Assembly (NCBI RefSeq): GCF_000144645.1
Contig: NC_014377.1
Span: forward strand, 1,612,001-1,676,000
Direction: 5' to 3'
DNA: 64,000 bases
Origin: Thermosediminibacter oceani DSM 16646
GTDB lineage: Bacteria; Bacillota; Thermosediminibacteria; Thermosediminibacterales; Thermosediminibacteraceae
Below the pieces are notes generated by a model. It worked only from the letters and a program-made list of their open reading frames with translations, did no database searches and was not told the origin of the DNA. This document shows positions 1-8,926 of the stretch, piece after piece (within the stretch, counting starts at the first letter, position 1; each line of letters opens with the position of its first letter). The translations under genes were made by a program, and so were the position numbers.

Positions 1-1106
1 GTGATCTATTTGAAAAGATATTCGAGCGGGTGTTGATGGAAGCAATAGAATGCGGGTTTGTTAAAACAGATGCAGTATTTATCGATGCTACTCACATAAA
101 AGCCAGTGCCAATAAGAATAAATATATCGAGAAAGTCGCTAAGCAACGGACTCAAAAATATAAGAAAGAACTTTTAAAAGAAATCAACGCCGAACGGGAA
201 GCAAACGGTAAAAAGCCCTTTGAAGAAGAAGATGATGATGACGATAACAACAAAGGAGAAAATAGCTCTAAAAAAGTCAGGGTAAGCACCACAGATCCTG
301 AAAGTGGGATGTTTCAAAAAGGGGAAAAAGAGCGCTGCTTTGCCTACACAGCTTCTGTAGCCTGTGACCGGAACAACTTTGTCCTTGGTGTCAAAATAGC
401 ACCTGGAAATGTTCATGACAGCCAGGTATTCTCCGATTTATTTCAAGAAGTAAACGATAAATTTTCTAAAATAGAGGCGGTAGTGGTTGATGCAGGCTAC
501 AAAACCCCCGGGATATGCAGAGAAATCATTGAGGCAGGAGCGCTTCCCGTTATGCCCTACAAGAGGCCGATGACCAAAGATGGCTACTTTAAAAAACGCG
601 AATACGTCTATGACGAATATTATGATTGTTACATATGCCCCAACAACCAAATATTAGAATACAGCACCACCAACCGGGCGGGATACCGGGAATATAGGAG
701 CAACCCCCAAATATGCTGTAAATGTCCCATGCGCCTACAGTGCACCAAAAGTAAAAATTACACAAAAATCATAACTCGGCATATATGGGAGCATTACATA
801 GAAATAGCGGAAGATATAAGACACACCCAATGGGGTAAAGAACTATACAAAATGCGCGGCCAGACCATCGAGCGGGTATTTGCCGATGCGAAGGAAAAGC
901 ATGGCATGCGCTATACAAATCTACGAGGCTTGAGGAAAGTTGGACATTACCTCACGCTTCTTTTCGCATGCATGAATTTAAAAAAGCTGGCTTTATGGAA
1001 GAAAAGACGGGGAACGTTTCCGCCAACAGTCCCCGCTTTACATTCGTTTTTCTTAAAAATTTTCTTCGCCTTCAACAAAAAGCCGCTTTTAGGTTATGCA
1101 TCCTAA
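1..1106 (+). CDS. IS1182-family DDE transposase, 5' truncated by window edge
   Basis: The reading frame is open from the first bases of the window (codons from position 3), so the real start lies upstream and only the catalytic and C-terminal parts are seen. Visible motifs are an N-terminal-catalytic Asp region (VFIDATHIKA), a second Asp in VVVDAGYKT, a Cys-rich segment (CPNNQ...CCKCPMRLQC) and the ERVFADAKEKHGMR stretch with the catalytic Glu typical of IS1182/IS5-like transposases. A charged low-complexity run (EEEDDDDDNNK) sits near residue 67 of the visible part. A hairpin follows the stop. The family assignment rests on motif order and is fairly secure; whether the element is complete cannot be seen here. 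Confidence 0.85.
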   Translation, partial: DLFEKIFERVLMEAIECGFVKTDAVFIDATHIKASANKNKYIEKVAKQRTQKYKKELLKEINAEREANGKKPFEEEDDDDDNNKGENSSKKVRVSTTDPESGMFQKGEKERCFAYTASVACDRNNFVLGVKIAPGNVHDSQVFSDLFQEVNDKFSKIEAVVVDAGYKTPGICREIIEAGALPVMPYKRPMTKDGYFKKREYVYDEYYDCYICPNNQILEYSTTNRAGYREYRSNPQICCKCPMRLQCTKSKNYTKIITRHIWEHYIEIAEDIRHTQWGKELYKMRGQTIERVFADAKEKHGMRYTNLRGLRKVGHYLTLLFACMNLKKLALWKKRRGTFPPTVPALHSFFLKIFFAFNKKPLLGYAS

Positions 1107-1157
1107 AAGCGGCTTTGTCTACAAGCTGAGCTGCCTATCTTTTATAGGCAGCTTTTT
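1081..1157 (+). terminator. two hairpins at the 3' end of the IS1182-like gene
   Basis: GCCGCTTTTAGG and CCTAAAAGCGGC (about 1082-1113) form a 12-bp stem overlapping the transposase stop. A second stem, GCTGCCTAT (1130-1138) with ATAGGCAGC (1144-1152), is followed by TTTTT. The second is a good intrinsic terminator reading rightward; the first may be part of the element end. Confidence 0.65.
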
Positions 1158-2286
1158 AAAAAATTCTTTTCCACGAAAGCCCGCCGCTATTGCTGTGAAG
1201 TATCTCTGTTCCCGTGTCAAGATTAATAAGTGCCCACCCTACTTTAGGATTAACGAACTGAATCTGAACTGCGCCTTTAGGATGATGGAGCTCGTTCCAA
1301 GTATTACCGCCATCGCGGGTTCCATATAGCTTTGATTCTGTTAAAACCCACCAATGGGATCTATCCGTTATATTTATAGAAATAATCCTTTCTTTTGCTC
1401 TGAAAGGAGGTGCTCCAGACCAGCTTTCCCCTTTATCATGGGTAATGAAGAAAACTACCGAATAGTCGCCTTCTTTATTCATAAACCAGACCGGTAATAT
1501 CCCGGTGGACTCTTTTTCATCATTGAAAAAGATAGGGGCAGTAATATAAATACTACTGTCACTGTATTCTGATGGTATTGGAAGAATACTTTGCAGCCAG
1601 GTATAACCACCGTCCCTGGTGACATATAAACCGTACTTTCCCAGTTCGCGGTATTCGATGGTTACAAATCCGGTTTTGGTATCCGGCAGGAATACAAAGC
1701 CGTTTTTATATCCGGCATAGGGGAGAGTGCCTGGTTTTTCTAATGTAGTACCCGGACCCTGACCCTTGTGAATCATCGACCAGGAGCCGTTTATCAGTTT
1801 ATATACATCGACGGGACTGCTTCCCGAAGCAGGGCCGTAATTTTTTAAAGCCCATCCGTTATAAGACTTTTCGCCGGGGATAAAGAATAGTAGCCCTAAA
1901 TTAAAAGGCACCTCCTCTTCAACCCAATGCCTTCCTCCATTTTCCGTTCTGTAGAGTGTACCCTTTAAATCTCTCGAAGATACGATCCACGCCAAATCTG
2001 AATTCAGAAAATACCAGGTATAGATTTCCTTCGCACCCTGTGGGGTTACGTCTTCCCACGTTGCCCCGCCGTCGATGGTTCGGTATACTTTATCCGATCC
2101 AATAGCCCATCCTTCATTTTCCGTAACCATTTTTAAATATACCAAACTGATATTTTGAGATTGCGAATTTGTTTTATGCGCCAACTCTTCCCGCTTTATT
2201 AAATGGTTAAATCTTGAGACTCCAATCAAAACCAGTATTATAATCAGACACCCGTAGAAAAGTCTCTTTTTGAACTTCATTGACAT
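1156..2286 (-). CDS. membrane-anchored BNR/Asp-box repeat protein (Ycf48-like beta-propeller)
   Basis: After a basic N-terminus (MKFKKR) comes one hydrophobic segment (LFYGCLIIILVLIGV), so the protein is probably anchored with its body outside the cell. The rest is built of Asp-box repeats of the form (S/T)xDGGxTW: TIDGGATW, TENGGRHW, TRDGGYTW, THDKGESW, TRDGGNTW and SNSGGLSW, spread over the whole length as in a beta-propeller. A longer frame opens at 2334, but an AGGTGG ribosome site lies just before the ATG at 2286, so that start or the ATG at 2280 is preferred. Such proteins are often annotated as sialidase-like or photosystem assembly-like; no catalytic residues identify a sialidase, and the function is unknown. 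Confidence 0.75.
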   Translation of the reverse strand: MSMKFKKRLFYGCLIIILVLIGVSRFNHLIKREELAHKTNSQSQNISLVYLKMVTENEGWAIGSDKVYRTIDGGATWEDVTPQGAKEIYTWYFLNSDLAWIVSSRDLKGTLYRTENGGRHWVEEEVPFNLGLLFFIPGEKSYNGWALKNYGPASGSSPVDVYKLINGSWSMIHKGQGPGTTLEKPGTLPYAGYKNGFVFLPDTKTGFVTIEYRELGKYGLYVTRDGGYTWLQSILPIPSEYSDSSIYITAPIFFNDEKESTGILPVWFMNKEGDYSVVFFITHDKGESWSGAPPFRAKERIISINITDRSHWWVLTESKLYGTRDGGNTWNELHHPKGAVQIQFVNPKVGWALINLDTGTEILHSNSGGLSWKRIF

Positions 2287-2569
2287 ACATCCACCTGGTT
2301 CATAAAACTTGACCTTTTTACTTTGGCCAAGCAATCTCCGAACCAGGTATGCACATCCTTTACTTAAAATCTTATGCTTTTGGGATAGTATTAGTGAATC
2401 TAGGCGCTTTTCCCACCGGAAGCCCTGATAAAAGGTCCTTTATATCTTTTTATTGCCGATTTTTCTTACAATTTTTACCTTAATTAATCAAATAATTAAA
2501 TTTTGGACAGATTATTAAAATGTTTTTTAATTATTATTAATAATAGAGGTCCAGAAGGAAGGTGTCAAG

Positions 2570-3004
2570 ATGGTCTACAAATCCCAATTTAACGTAAATT
2601 TTAAAGACCTTGATAAAGAAGACGCAAAAATACTGTCGTGGTTTTTAGTCGGGCTTCGGCATGAAGCTATTAGGCTATTAAAAAAGGAAAAAAAGTTGAA
2701 GCAGCATGAAATATTGATCTTAAACGATTTCGTAAATCCTGACGATAGTAAACCTGTGGAAATGATTAACACTATTTCAGATCCCACCGATCCTTTCAGT
2801 GAAGTTGAAGATAAGATATACATACAACAAGTTCTATCAGTACTTACTCTACAACAAAGAAAAGTTATTGAATTAATTATTTTTAAAGGGTTGACGGAAA
2901 AAGAGATTGCCAAACAATTAGGTATATCTCAACCTTCTGTTCACCGTTTGAAAATACGTGGACTAAATAAAATAAAAAACATTATTTATATTAGTATGGT
3001 GTAG
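2570..3004 (+). CDS. sigma-70 family-like transcription factor (region 4 HTH)
   Basis: A 144-residue protein. Residues about 90-140 match sigma region 4: LSVLTLQQRKVIELI then GLTEKEIAKQLGISQPSVHRL, a helix-turn-helix expected to contact the -35 element. The N-terminal half is acidic and charged and could hold a reduced region 2. The start is supported by AGAAGGAAGG about 8 bases upstream. It is divergently placed from the BNR protein with an AT-rich 235-bp gap between them. It could be an ECF-type sigma factor or a small mobile-element regulator; no anti-sigma gene is next to it. Confidence 0.7.
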   Translation: MVYKSQFNVNFKDLDKEDAKILSWFLVGLRHEAIRLLKKEKKLKQHEILILNDFVNPDDSKPVEMINTISDPTDPFSEVEDKIYIQQVLSVLTLQQRKVIELIIFKGLTEKEIAKQLGISQPSVHRLKIRGLNKIKNIIYISMV

Positions 3005-3305
3005 GTTCAGGTGATACCCGGCATAGAAAATACATTCCCTGTCAATCGGATGTTTAGCCTTTAGGCTGCTTACTGGTTTGTTTGAATAATCCGATATTAC
3101 CCAAGGACTTTTTGGGGATCGTAATTTTCTCTCTTTTTGGCAGGAGTAAATATAACCCTTATCAGTTTAACTGAAATCGTTGTCACCGCCGGTGTAAATT
3201 TTCCAGGAGCAACGAAAAGGAATTGATCCCCCCTGGCGAAATATCCCTCTGATACCAGCGCAAAAGATCGGAGGGAAATAAATGCTAGGGAGTGAATCTA
3301 TCATC

Positions 3306-3517
3306 ATGTTACATGAATTAAGAACAATGGGCAAGACATTCGTGCAATTACACGAGAAACAGGTCGCTCAAGGAATATGGTAAGAAAATACCTTAGAGCA
3401 GACGCAATTCCGAAAGGAAGCCGCATCCTAAAAGAGGATCAAAACTCGATCCATACAAAAATACCATTCAAGAACTCATCAATCTTGGTATATTCAATTG
3501 CGCAGTCATACCGGTAA
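3306..3517 (+). pseudogene. IS21-family istA transposase remnant, frameshifted
   Basis: Bases from 3306 encode MLHELRTMG and then continue in another frame from 3335 with DIRAITRETGRSRN and MVRKYLRADAIPKGS, the HTH start of IS21-family IstA proteins, before a stop at 3515. One frameshift and loss of the catalytic part make it a fragment. The rest of the 820-bp interval (3005-3826) shows no intact gene; downstream bases up to about 3720 may be further decayed IS sequence. Confidence 0.65.
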
Positions 3518-3826
3518 CTATTCGTAACCGCCGAAAGCATCCGGTATCAAGGACGGGCAAAGCTCGGCGATAGCATATCCTTGACGCCTAAAAAAAGGGG
3601 AGGGCGGAGGCGGTATAATAGGCTAAACGGTGGTGATGAGAAACTCCTGGTTCTAGCCAGAAGGGTTTTCACAAAAAATTGGACTTGATCAAAATTCCTG
3701 GACCCTACTTTTCACTGTAATTATTTAGCCCAGGTCTTATATATTTTTATGCTCCTTTTCCTGTTGTCTTTATCTGCTGCTGATATTTATCAAAAAGTCC
3801 ACCTGCTGCCTCTAGAAGAACTCAAC

Positions 3827-4705
3827 TTAGTCTTTCTTAGAGCCGGGGGTGTCTTTAATATCACTCCAGCAAGTTCTGGTGTAATGGAAAAGGTACTGCT
3901 GAGCGAACCCGGCGAGTGGGCCGAATCTATTTTCCGCAAACTCCTGCAGTTTTTTTACCGGCATTTCCCTGCCGTCAAAATAAAGGTGCTCCACAACCCT
4001 TTTTATCCATACGTCTACCGGGAAGGCGTCGAATTTCCGCAGGGAAAAAAGCAGCACGCAGTCGGCTATCTTCCGCCCTACTCCGGGGATCTTCATGAGA
4101 TAGTCTCTTGCTTCGCCGGTGGGAAGCTTCTCCAGTTCGTCCAGGACGATGTCGCCACCGGCGACCATCCTGGCCGCTGCAATCACGTACTTGCCCCTGA
4201 AACCGCAGCGGGTATCTCTGATCTGGGCTTCCGATAAAGAAGCCAGCACTTCCGGGGTGGGAAAAGTATAGTAGATTTCTCCCTCAAATTCCACAGGAGT
4301 TCCGTAACAGCTGCACATCCGCTCTATCGTCCGCTTTATATTAGGTATGCTGTTGTTGGCTGAAAGGATAAATGAAATCAGGGTTTCCCATGGTTGTTGG
4401 TGGAGTATGCGGTTACCGCTGCAGAACTTTACCGCTGGTACCAATTCGTCGAAACCGCTGAGCTTATCCTCGATCTCCCGGTAATCTCTTTCCAGGTCAA
4501 AATAATCCCGAATAAACCCGATCGAATCATTACCGCCGTTGGTAAATATCCTTAGGGTATCTTCCTCCTGGTAGGCCTTTATCACCAGGTTACCGACCAC
4601 GCCCAGGTAACCCCCGTCTTCCAGCCTGTTCCAGCGGAAGGCCTGACCGCTTTCGGCTATCGCTTCCAGGTTGAAAGGTTGAATGCCTGTAAATGTTATC
4701 TCCAA
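3827..4705 (-). CDS. OGG1-type 8-oxoguanine DNA glycosylase/AP lyase
   Basis: Base-excision repair enzyme predicted to remove 8-oxoguanine and nick the abasic site. The 292-residue protein has the OGG N-terminal domain (GQAFRW near residue 20, as in the G-Q-x-F-R-W family motif), the SANNSIPNIKRTIERMC segment matching the OGG1 asparagine-rich motif, then the helix-hairpin-helix IPGVGRKIADC holding the catalytic Lys, and FPVDVWIKR holding the catalytic Asp. No Fe-S cluster cysteines follow, as expected for OGG1 rather than EndoIII or MutY. Monocistronic, convergent with the IS remnant region. Confidence 0.9.
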   Translation of the reverse strand: MEITFTGIQPFNLEAIAESGQAFRWNRLEDGGYLGVVGNLVIKAYQEEDTLRIFTNGGNDSIGFIRDYFDLERDYREIEDKLSGFDELVPAVKFCSGNRILHQQPWETLISFILSANNSIPNIKRTIERMCSCYGTPVEFEGEIYYTFPTPEVLASLSEAQIRDTRCGFRGKYVIAAARMVAGGDIVLDELEKLPTGEARDYLMKIPGVGRKIADCVLLFSLRKFDAFPVDVWIKRVVEHLYFDGREMPVKKLQEFAENRFGPLAGFAQQYLFHYTRTCWSDIKDTPGSKKD

Positions 4706-4881
4706 CGCTGTTTCCCCTCTCCGAATAAAATGTAACCGCTTTTAAAATTACACCGCTGGACAAGCATAATAGCTCCCACTAGTAATTTTTCTACGGCTAT
4801 TGCCCTTTTCCTGCTCCCGTTTCAAGATTTGCCGAAAATCACCGTCAGAGGGCTATACATGCCATTAGACTAATAACCGAA

Positions 4882-4922
4882 CTAAAAAAATAACCCGAGG
4901 GTGTAGGGTGCACCCTCGGGTC
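4882..4922 (-). terminator. intrinsic terminator of the ileS-nitroreductase unit
   Basis: CCCGAGGGTG (4894-4903) pairs with CACCCTCGGG (4911-4920); read leftward the stem is followed by TTATTTTTTT. Confidence 0.85.
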
Positions 4923-4927
4923 AGATT

Positions 4928-5428
4928 TTATTCGTATTTTTCCCACTTCAGCACTTCCGACAGCGGCTTCTTGGGCGGATTCGGCGTCTTATCAGAGTAT
5001 CCCAGGGGTACCAGCGAGATAAGTTCGTATTTTTCGGGCACCCCCAGTAACCTCCTGACCTCATCGCTGTAAGGCCTCCTGTATCCCGCCACCCAGCAGG
5101 AACCGATACCGTAAGCTTTAGCTGCCAGTATGATATTTTCGGTAGCAGCCGAACCGTCTTCCACAGCGTGGTTGTTGTCCTTTTCGCAGAACACAGCCAC
5201 GCAGGCGGCGGCATCGGCGATAAACTTCCCCCAGGTTGCGAGCCGGGCCAGTTCCTTTTTGCCTTCTTCGTTGGTTACTACCACGAATACCCACGGTTGA
5301 ACGTTGTTGGCCGATGGAGCAAGCCTTGCGCAATCTACGATGTCCTCCAGGATTTCCCTGGGTATGGGTCTGGCTGCATATTGCCTTATACTTCTTCTTT
5401 CCTTTAAGACCCTGATCGTTTCATTCAC
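4928..5428 (-). CDS. nitroreductase-family FMN oxidoreductase
   Basis: A short (about 166 residues) member of the nitroreductase family, FMN-dependent NAD(P)H oxidoreductases acting in the cytosol on nitro compounds or quinones. It shows the family start RRSIRQYAARPIP, the APSANNVQPW FMN-binding region, and a C-terminal GYRRPYSDEVRRLLGVPE segment. It begins 2 bases after the ileS stop in the longest frame (GTG at 5437); the inner GTG at 5428 is better spaced from the AGGTG site. It is probably co-transcribed with ileS and shares its terminator. The physiological substrate cannot be read from sequence. Confidence 0.85.
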   Translation of the reverse strand: MNETIRVLKERRSIRQYAARPIPREILEDIVDCARLAPSANNVQPWVFVVVTNEEGKKELARLATWGKFIADAAACVAVFCEKDNNHAVEDGSAATENIILAAKAYGIGSCWVAGYRRPYSDEVRRLLGVPEKYELISLVPLGYSDKTPNPPKKPLSEVLKWEKYE

Positions 5429-5438
5429 AGCCCTCACC

Positions 5439-8400
5439 TCACGCTTTTTTTACTCCAAGCAACGCCCCGTGCCCGTTTATATCCCACTCCCTGGCAAAGC
5501 TGTCTTCCGGCGGGGCGGCTTTTTCGATGGAAATCGCCAGCGTATCGCCTTTAATCTCCCCTCCGTGGACGTCCATGGCTTCATCAATTACTGCGTCACC
5601 CTGGTAATAGACGTATATTTTATCTTCTACTTCAAATCCGGCTTCCTTCCTCATGTTCTGTATTTTGCTGGTGAGCTCCCGGGCTATACCTTCCAGCACT
5701 AGTTCGTGGGTAATCGTTGTATCGAGCACCACGTAGTAGCCCCCTTCTCCCTCGGTGCAGAACCCTTCTTTGTCCTGGGCTCTTATATCGAGATCGTCCT
5801 GGGTCAGCTTTACCTCCTGCCCTTCTACCGTCAGGACTACCTCGCCCTTTTCTCTGGCTTCCCTGATCAATTCGGCAGCATTGGCCTTAGAAATTTCCCG
5901 GGCAATAGCAGGCATGAGCTTACCGTATTTGGGCCCCAGCAGGTCGAAACGGGGCTTTAGCATGTAGGTAAAGTACTGTTCGGCCATGTGGATATACTCG
6001 ATTTCTTTTATATTCAGCTCTTCTTTGATAATATCGGTCAGATCTTTTAAAAGCTCTTCATCGTTGGGATTCCTCAGCTGGACCATCATTCTCGAAAGGG
6101 GCTGGCGGTTCTTGATTTTAGCCTTGTTCCTGGCAGCCCTTCCTAATTCCACGATCTTGCGCGCCAGCTCCATCTTGTGCTCCAGTTTTAAATCGATAAG
6201 CTCCTCCCTTACCTCAGGGTAGTAGCAAAGGTGTACGCTCTCCGGCGATTCGGGATAAGGCACTCTCACCAGGTTCTGGTAAAGTTCTTCGGTGATAAAC
6301 GGCACGAAGGGAGCCGCTATCTTTATGAACTCCACCAGCGCTTCGTACAGTGTGAGGTATGCTGCGATTTTGTCCTGGTCCATTTCGGATTTCCAGAACC
6401 TTTCCCTGCACCGGCGGACGTACCAATTGCTCATATCGTCTACCAGCTCTTCCAGGGCCCTGGCTGCAGTAGTTATATCGAATCCGTCCAGGCATTTCCT
6501 TACTCTCCTGTTGGTGCTGTTTACCCTGGACAGAAGCCAGCGGTCCATTTCGTGCCTGGATTTCGGATCCAGCGAATGTTTTCTCGGGTCGAAATTGTCG
6601 ATACTGGCGTAAAGTGTAAAGAAGGAATAGATGTTCCACAGGGTGCCCAGGAATCGCCGCTGGGCTTCGCTTACAGCCTCTTTGTAGAAGCGGCTGGGGT
6701 TCCACGGAGGACTTGCCACGTAAAGGTACCAGCGCATGGCGTCGGCACCCTGCTCGTTCAGGATCTCCCACGGGTCCAGCACGTTACCCTTGTGTTTGCT
6801 CATCTTCTGCCCGTACTGGTCCAGCACGTGCCCCATTACCAGTACGTTTTTGTAAGGCGAATCGTCAAACAGCAGAGTAGATATCACAAAGAGGCTGTAG
6901 AACCATCCCCGGGTCTGGTCGATGGCCTCGGATATGAAATCCGCCGGGAAATGGGTTTTAAAGGTCTCTTCGTTTTCAAAGGGGTAGTGGAGCTGGGCGA
7001 AAGGCATCGAGCCCGAATCGAACCAGCAGTCTATGACCTCGGGCACGCGCCTCATATCGCCGCCGCAGCCGGGGCATTTTAATACGACTTCGTCAACGTA
7101 GGGCTTGTGCAGTTCTATATCTCCCAGCGGCAGCTTGCTCATCGCCTTCAATTCCTCTATACTGCCGACGGCGTGCTCTTTGCCGCATTCCTGGCATATC
7201 CAGATGTTGAGCGGCGTTCCCCAGTAGCGCTCGCGGCTCAGACACCAATCTATGACGTTTTCAAGGAAATTGCCGAAGCGGCCGTCCCTTATGTGCTCCG
7301 GATGCCAACCTATCTTCCGGTTTATCTCCAGGAGCCTGTCTTTAATAGCTGTTGTCTTGATAAACCAGCTGCTGCGGGCATAGTATAAAAGCGGCGTATC
7401 GCAGCGCCAGCAAAAAGGATATGTGTGCAGGTACCTTTCAGCCTTGTACAGAAGCCCCCTCTGCTTCAGGTCTTTTATGATGCCTTTATCGGCGTCCTTT
7501 ACGAATACCCCGGCCCAGGATTCCACCTGTTCTGTAAACCTTCCCTGGGCATCTACGGGCTGTAATACCGGCAGTCCGTGCTTCTGTCCCGTCCTGTAGT
7601 CGTCCTCGCCGAAGGCCGGCGCCATGTGCACGATTCCGGTGCCTTCGTCCATCACGACGAAATCCGCGGTGACCACATAAAAGGCTCTTTCCCTCTCGTT
7701 TTCAAAGAACGGGAATACGGGCCTGTACTTAACGCCGGAAAGTTTTTCGCCCGTGAACTTTTCCAGGACGGTGTATTCCCCATCCAGGACGCTCAGCCTT
7801 TCTTCAGCAAGTATGAGTTTTTCGCCGTTATGCTCAACCTTTACGTAGGTGGAGTCTCCTTTTACTGCCAGGGCTGCGTTGGAAGGCAGCGTCCACGGAG
7901 TAGTGGTCCATACAAGGAAATAAGTATTTTCTTCTCCCTCCAGCGGGAACTTCACAAATACGGATGGGTCTTCGACCTCGTCGTAACCCTGGGCTACCTC
8001 GTGGCTGGACAACGATGTCCCGCACCTGGGGCAGTAGGGCACAACTTTGTGACCTTTATATAGAAGACCCTTCTCCCAGATTTTTTTCAAGGCCCACCAC
8101 ACCGATTCGATGTAGGTGTTGTGGTAGGTGACGTAAGGGTTCTCCATGTCGATCCAGAACCCTACCCTCTCGGTCATCCTCTTCCATTCCTGTTCGTAGG
8201 TAAAGACGCTATTTTTGCATTTCTTTATGAACTCTTCCACTCCGTATTCCTCTATCTGGGGTTTCCCGCTGATTCCAAGCTGCTTTTCAACTTCCAACTC
8301 CACCGGAAGCCCGTGGGTATCCCACCCGGCTTTACGGTCGACCCTGTACCCCATCATGGTCTTGTACCTGGGGATCAAGTCCTTGACGACCCTGGTCAGC

Positions 8401-8576
8401 ACGTGGCCGGCGTGGGGCTTTCCGTTAGCCGTAGGAGGCCCCTCGTAAAACACGTAGTTGGGGGCATCCTTCCTGTTTTCTATGCTCTTTTCGAAAATCT
8501 TTTCCCTTTTCCAGAAATCCAGTATTTTCTCTTCGATCGGGACAAAATTCATAGTAGGCTCAACTTTTTTAAACAT
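5439..8576 (-). CDS. ileS: isoleucyl-tRNA synthetase, IleRS2 (eukaryotic-like) type
   Basis: Charges tRNA-Ile. At 1045 residues it is longer than standard bacterial IleRS. Class I signatures are PPTANGKPHAGH (HxGH near residue 55) and KMSKHKGN (near 600), both of the IleRS2 form rather than the bacterial HIGH/KMSKS spelling. The CP1 editing domain (WTTTPWTLPSN near 225) is present, followed by an anticodon-binding domain and a C-terminal extension. Internal Cys pairs (CPRCG, CQECG, CPGCG) suggest zinc sites. GGAGG precedes the ATG, and a T-box leader lies directly upstream. IleRS2 enzymes are known as mupirocin-tolerant in other bacteria; that property is inferred here only from type. Confidence 0.95.
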   Translation of the reverse strand: MFKKVEPTMNFVPIEEKILDFWKREKIFEKSIENRKDAPNYVFYEGPPTANGKPHAGHVLTRVVKDLIPRYKTMMGYRVDRKAGWDTHGLPVELEVEKQLGISGKPQIEEYGVEEFIKKCKNSVFTYEQEWKRMTERVGFWIDMENPYVTYHNTYIESVWWALKKIWEKGLLYKGHKVVPYCPRCGTSLSSHEVAQGYDEVEDPSVFVKFPLEGEENTYFLVWTTTPWTLPSNAALAVKGDSTYVKVEHNGEKLILAEERLSVLDGEYTVLEKFTGEKLSGVKYRPVFPFFENERERAFYVVTADFVVMDEGTGIVHMAPAFGEDDYRTGQKHGLPVLQPVDAQGRFTEQVESWAGVFVKDADKGIIKDLKQRGLLYKAERYLHTYPFCWRCDTPLLYYARSSWFIKTTAIKDRLLEINRKIGWHPEHIRDGRFGNFLENVIDWCLSRERYWGTPLNIWICQECGKEHAVGSIEELKAMSKLPLGDIELHKPYVDEVVLKCPGCGGDMRRVPEVIDCWFDSGSMPFAQLHYPFENEETFKTHFPADFISEAIDQTRGWFYSLFVISTLLFDDSPYKNVLVMGHVLDQYGQKMSKHKGNVLDPWEILNEQGADAMRWYLYVASPPWNPSRFYKEAVSEAQRRFLGTLWNIYSFFTLYASIDNFDPRKHSLDPKSRHEMDRWLLSRVNSTNRRVRKCLDGFDITTAARALEELVDDMSNWYVRRCRERFWKSEMDQDKIAAYLTLYEALVEFIKIAAPFVPFITEELYQNLVRVPYPESPESVHLCYYPEVREELIDLKLEHKMELARKIVELGRAARNKAKIKNRQPLSRMMVQLRNPNDEELLKDLTDIIKEELNIKEIEYIHMAEQYFTYMLKPRFDLLGPKYGKLMPAIAREISKANAAELIREAREKGEVVLTVEGQEVKLTQDDLDIRAQDKEGFCTEGEGGYYVVLDTTITHELVLEGIARELTSKIQNMRKEAGFEVEDKIYVYYQGDAVIDEAMDVHGGEIKGDTLAISIEKAAPPEDSFAREWDINGHGALLGVKKA

Positions 8577-8620
8577 GACATACTACCTCCATCTTTAGCA
8601 ATTGAAGGTTAGAATATATA

Positions 8621-8875
8621 AAAAAATCCCGTCCCTCAAAAAGGGACGAGATTTCTCCCGCGGTACCACCCTGGTAAGGTGCGGAAAATTCCCGCACCTC
8701 CCTTGTCTAGATAACGGCAATAGCCGTAGGCTCCTACTCCGCTGGTTTCGGGCCTCACTCAGGGGTGATCTTCAGCCACCGGTAAATCCACCGGGCTCCC
8801 ACCCAACCCCGGCTCGCTGGGGGCTTCCCGGCGCTTACTGTCCCCTTCATCGTTTTTGCTTTTCAAGTTTTAATA
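8621..8875 (-). promoter_or_regulatory. T-box riboswitch leader of ileS
   Basis: Read leftward, the leader carries the conserved T-box GGTGGTACCGCGG (8658-8670), which pairs with the uncharged tRNA acceptor end. It is followed by a terminator stem (GTCCC...GGGAC, 8631-8646) with a T-run (8621-8627). Upstream are the AG-box-like GGGAGCCCGG region and a Stem I in which ATC (8767-8769), preceded by GAAG and followed by ACCCCTGAG, is the likely specifier codon for isoleucine. This fits uncharged tRNA-Ile switching on ileS. Confidence 0.93.
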
Positions 8876-8911
8876 TTTAAAATACCACACTTTTTTTTCT
8901 TTGTCAACGCT

Positions 8912-8926
8912 TTTGCCCCGGTCGGT
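8912..8926. repeat. 15-bp target-site duplication, left copy
   Basis: TTTGCCCCGGTCGGT is identical to 10198-10212 and abuts the left end of the IS481-like element. Confidence 0.9.
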
